Source: Brevibacterium renqingii
GTDB taxonomy: Bacteria; Actinomycetota; Actinomycetes; Actinomycetales; Brevibacteriaceae
NCBI RefSeq assembly: GCF_017808105.1
Contig: NZ_JADBHF010000003.1
Coordinates: forward strand, 62,001 to 126,000
Reading direction: 5' to 3'
Length of the DNA stretch: 64,000 nucleotides
The stretch's first letter is position 1. The number at the start of each line of letters is the position of its first letter. Below the pieces are notes generated by a model that was not told the DNA's origin, ran no database searches, and was given only the letters and a program-made list of their open reading frames with translations. The translations under genes and the position numbers were made by a program. Positions 63,307 to 64,000 of the stretch are shown in pieces.

Positions 63307-63356
63307 CTCTACTTCTTGCCACCTGGGAAGACTCTACTTCTTTCCACCTGGGAAGA
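63307..63356. repeat. 25-bp tandem duplication at the 3' end of ffh
   Basis: 63307-63331 and 63332-63356 are identical except for one base (63318 versus 63343). The copies cover the last codons (FPGGKK) and the TAG stop of ffh; the second copy lies outside the gene. The 25-bp period shifts frame. Confidence 0.85.
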
Positions 63357-64000
63357 TTCCGCCGAAGCCCTTCGGCAGGTTCGCCGGATCGAATTCCTCG
63401 TCCTTGTCCAGATCGACGCCGCCGAAGGCCGAGCCGACCGGGTCCTTGGTCTTGCCGGCCTTCCTGTCGGCCAGCTCCTGCGCCTCCTGCGCACGCTTGG
63501 CCGGGTTGCCGGACTGGCCGCCCTTGCGGCCCTTCTTCTTCCCTGCCGCCTTCTTCTTGCGATTTCCGGCGCCACCGGCCGCGCCGCCCATTCCGGGCAT
63601 CTGGGGCATGCCGCCGCCACCGGGCATTCCCGGCATTCCGCCGCCGCGAGTCATCGATCGCATCATCTTCTGCGCCTGCGTGAAGCGCTCCATGAGCTGG
63701 TTGACCGCGGCGACGGTGGTGCCGGCGCCCTTGGCGATGCGGGCGCGGCGGGAGCCGTTGAGGATCTTCGGATTCGACCGCTCGGTCGGTGTCATCGATC
63801 TCACAATCGCTTCGACCCGGTCGACCTCACGTTCGTCGAAGTTCGCCAGCTGCTCCTTGTACTGGCTCATCCCGGGCATCATGCCCAGCATCTTCTTCAT
63901 CGAGCCCATCTTCTTCAGGCCCGCCATCTGCGTGAGGAAGTCGTTGAGGTCGAAGTCTTCGCCGGCTTCGACCTTCTTCTTGAGCTTCTCGGTCTCCTTC
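63334..64000 (-). CDS. ffh: Signal recognition particle GTPase Ffh, C-terminal part (cut by window edge)
   Basis: The visible 221 residues are the end of the G domain linker and the M domain. FDLNDFLTQMAGLKKMGSMKKMLGMMPGM and the SRP-RNA-binding segment TPTERSNPKILNGSRRARIAKGAGTTVAAVNQLMERF are clear. A Met/Gly-rich and then Lys-rich tail ends in FPGGKK. The start and GTPase domain lie beyond the right edge. Ffh targets membrane and secretory proteins co-translationally. Confidence 0.94.
   Translation of the reverse strand, partial: KETEKLKKKVEAGEDFDLNDFLTQMAGLKKMGSMKKMLGMMPGMSQYKEQLANFDEREVDRVEAIVRSMTPTERSNPKILNGSRRARIAKGAGTTVAAVNQLMERFTQAQKMMRSMTRGGGMPGMPGGGGMPQMPGMGGAAGGAGNRKKKAAGKKKGRKGGQSGNPAKRAQEAQELADRKAGKTKDPVGSAFGGVDLDKDEEFDPANLPKGFGGIFPGGKK

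Overview
The window is a high-GC actinobacterial chromosome segment, read almost entirely on the minus strand. Gene order matches housekeeping blocks of Micrococcales: ffh-rpsP-khpA-rimM-trmD-rplS-lepB-lepB-rnhB-DUF2469-yraN-comM-dprA-xerC, then rpsB-tsf-pyrH-frr-cdsA-rlmN, then dxr-rseP-ispG-proS, then rimP-nusA-ylxR-infB-rbfA-truB-ribF-rpsO-pnp-M16 protease, ending in dapB-dapA-rnj. Protein sequences and composition suggest Brevibacterium or a close relative. That genus call is an inference; no 16S rRNA gene or other marker is present. No tRNA, rRNA, insertion sequence, prophage or CRISPR array was seen.

Layout from low to high coordinate: 1-1193 rnj (cut by the window edge) and dapA; 1352-5403 an accessory pair (TetR regulator plus old-yellow-enzyme flavoprotein) and a plus-strand membrane acyltransferase; 5400-7218 a small membrane protein, dapB and a GNAT; 7319-15069 sodA and a four-gene catabolic operon (amino acid dehydrogenase, NDP-forming acyl-CoA synthetase, TPP-dependent decarboxylase-like enzyme, acyl-CoA dehydrogenase) with its own promoter, an 18-bp palindromic operator and a nearby TetR; 15125-29159 the M16/pnp/rpsO/ribF/truB/rbfA/infB/nusA/rimP block, with a SatD pair and a cell-wall hydrolase inserted; 29302-39171 a mixed block of lipoprotein, APH-like kinase, TSUP permease, proS, NrtR-like Nudix protein, S4 protein, GNAT, ispG and serine hydrolase; 39237-48894 rseP, dxr, glutaryl-CoA dehydrogenase, PrmC-like methylase, DivIVA-like protein, rlmN, cdsA, frr; 49061-64000 pyrH, tsf, rpsB, a LytM-VanY fusion, xerC, dprA, comM, yraN and the rplS/ffh region.

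Most cassettes are tightly coupled by ATGA or TGATG overlaps. Recurring -10 elements (TAGACT, TAGGGT, TATCCT) were found upstream of many genes. Several genes (dapA, xerC, the DUF4439 lipoprotein, a Trp-rich small ORF) have a -10 hexamer exactly 6 nt before the start codon, which predicts leaderless mRNAs.

The observations most worth following are: (i) an identical inverted motif, CTGTGGA-N13-TCCACAG, upstream of both the yraN-comM-dprA transformation genes and the LytM-VanY cell-wall hydrolase; (ii) the TetR-linked amino-acid/2-oxo-acid operon at 8068-14264; (iii) an orphan Trp-codon-rich small ORF resembling a trp leader peptide with no trp gene behind it; (iv) the M16 protease, whose conserved N terminus has no ordinary start codon and may begin at a CTG overlapping the pnp stop; and (v) several independent short tandem repeats that sit right behind stop codons of housekeeping genes.
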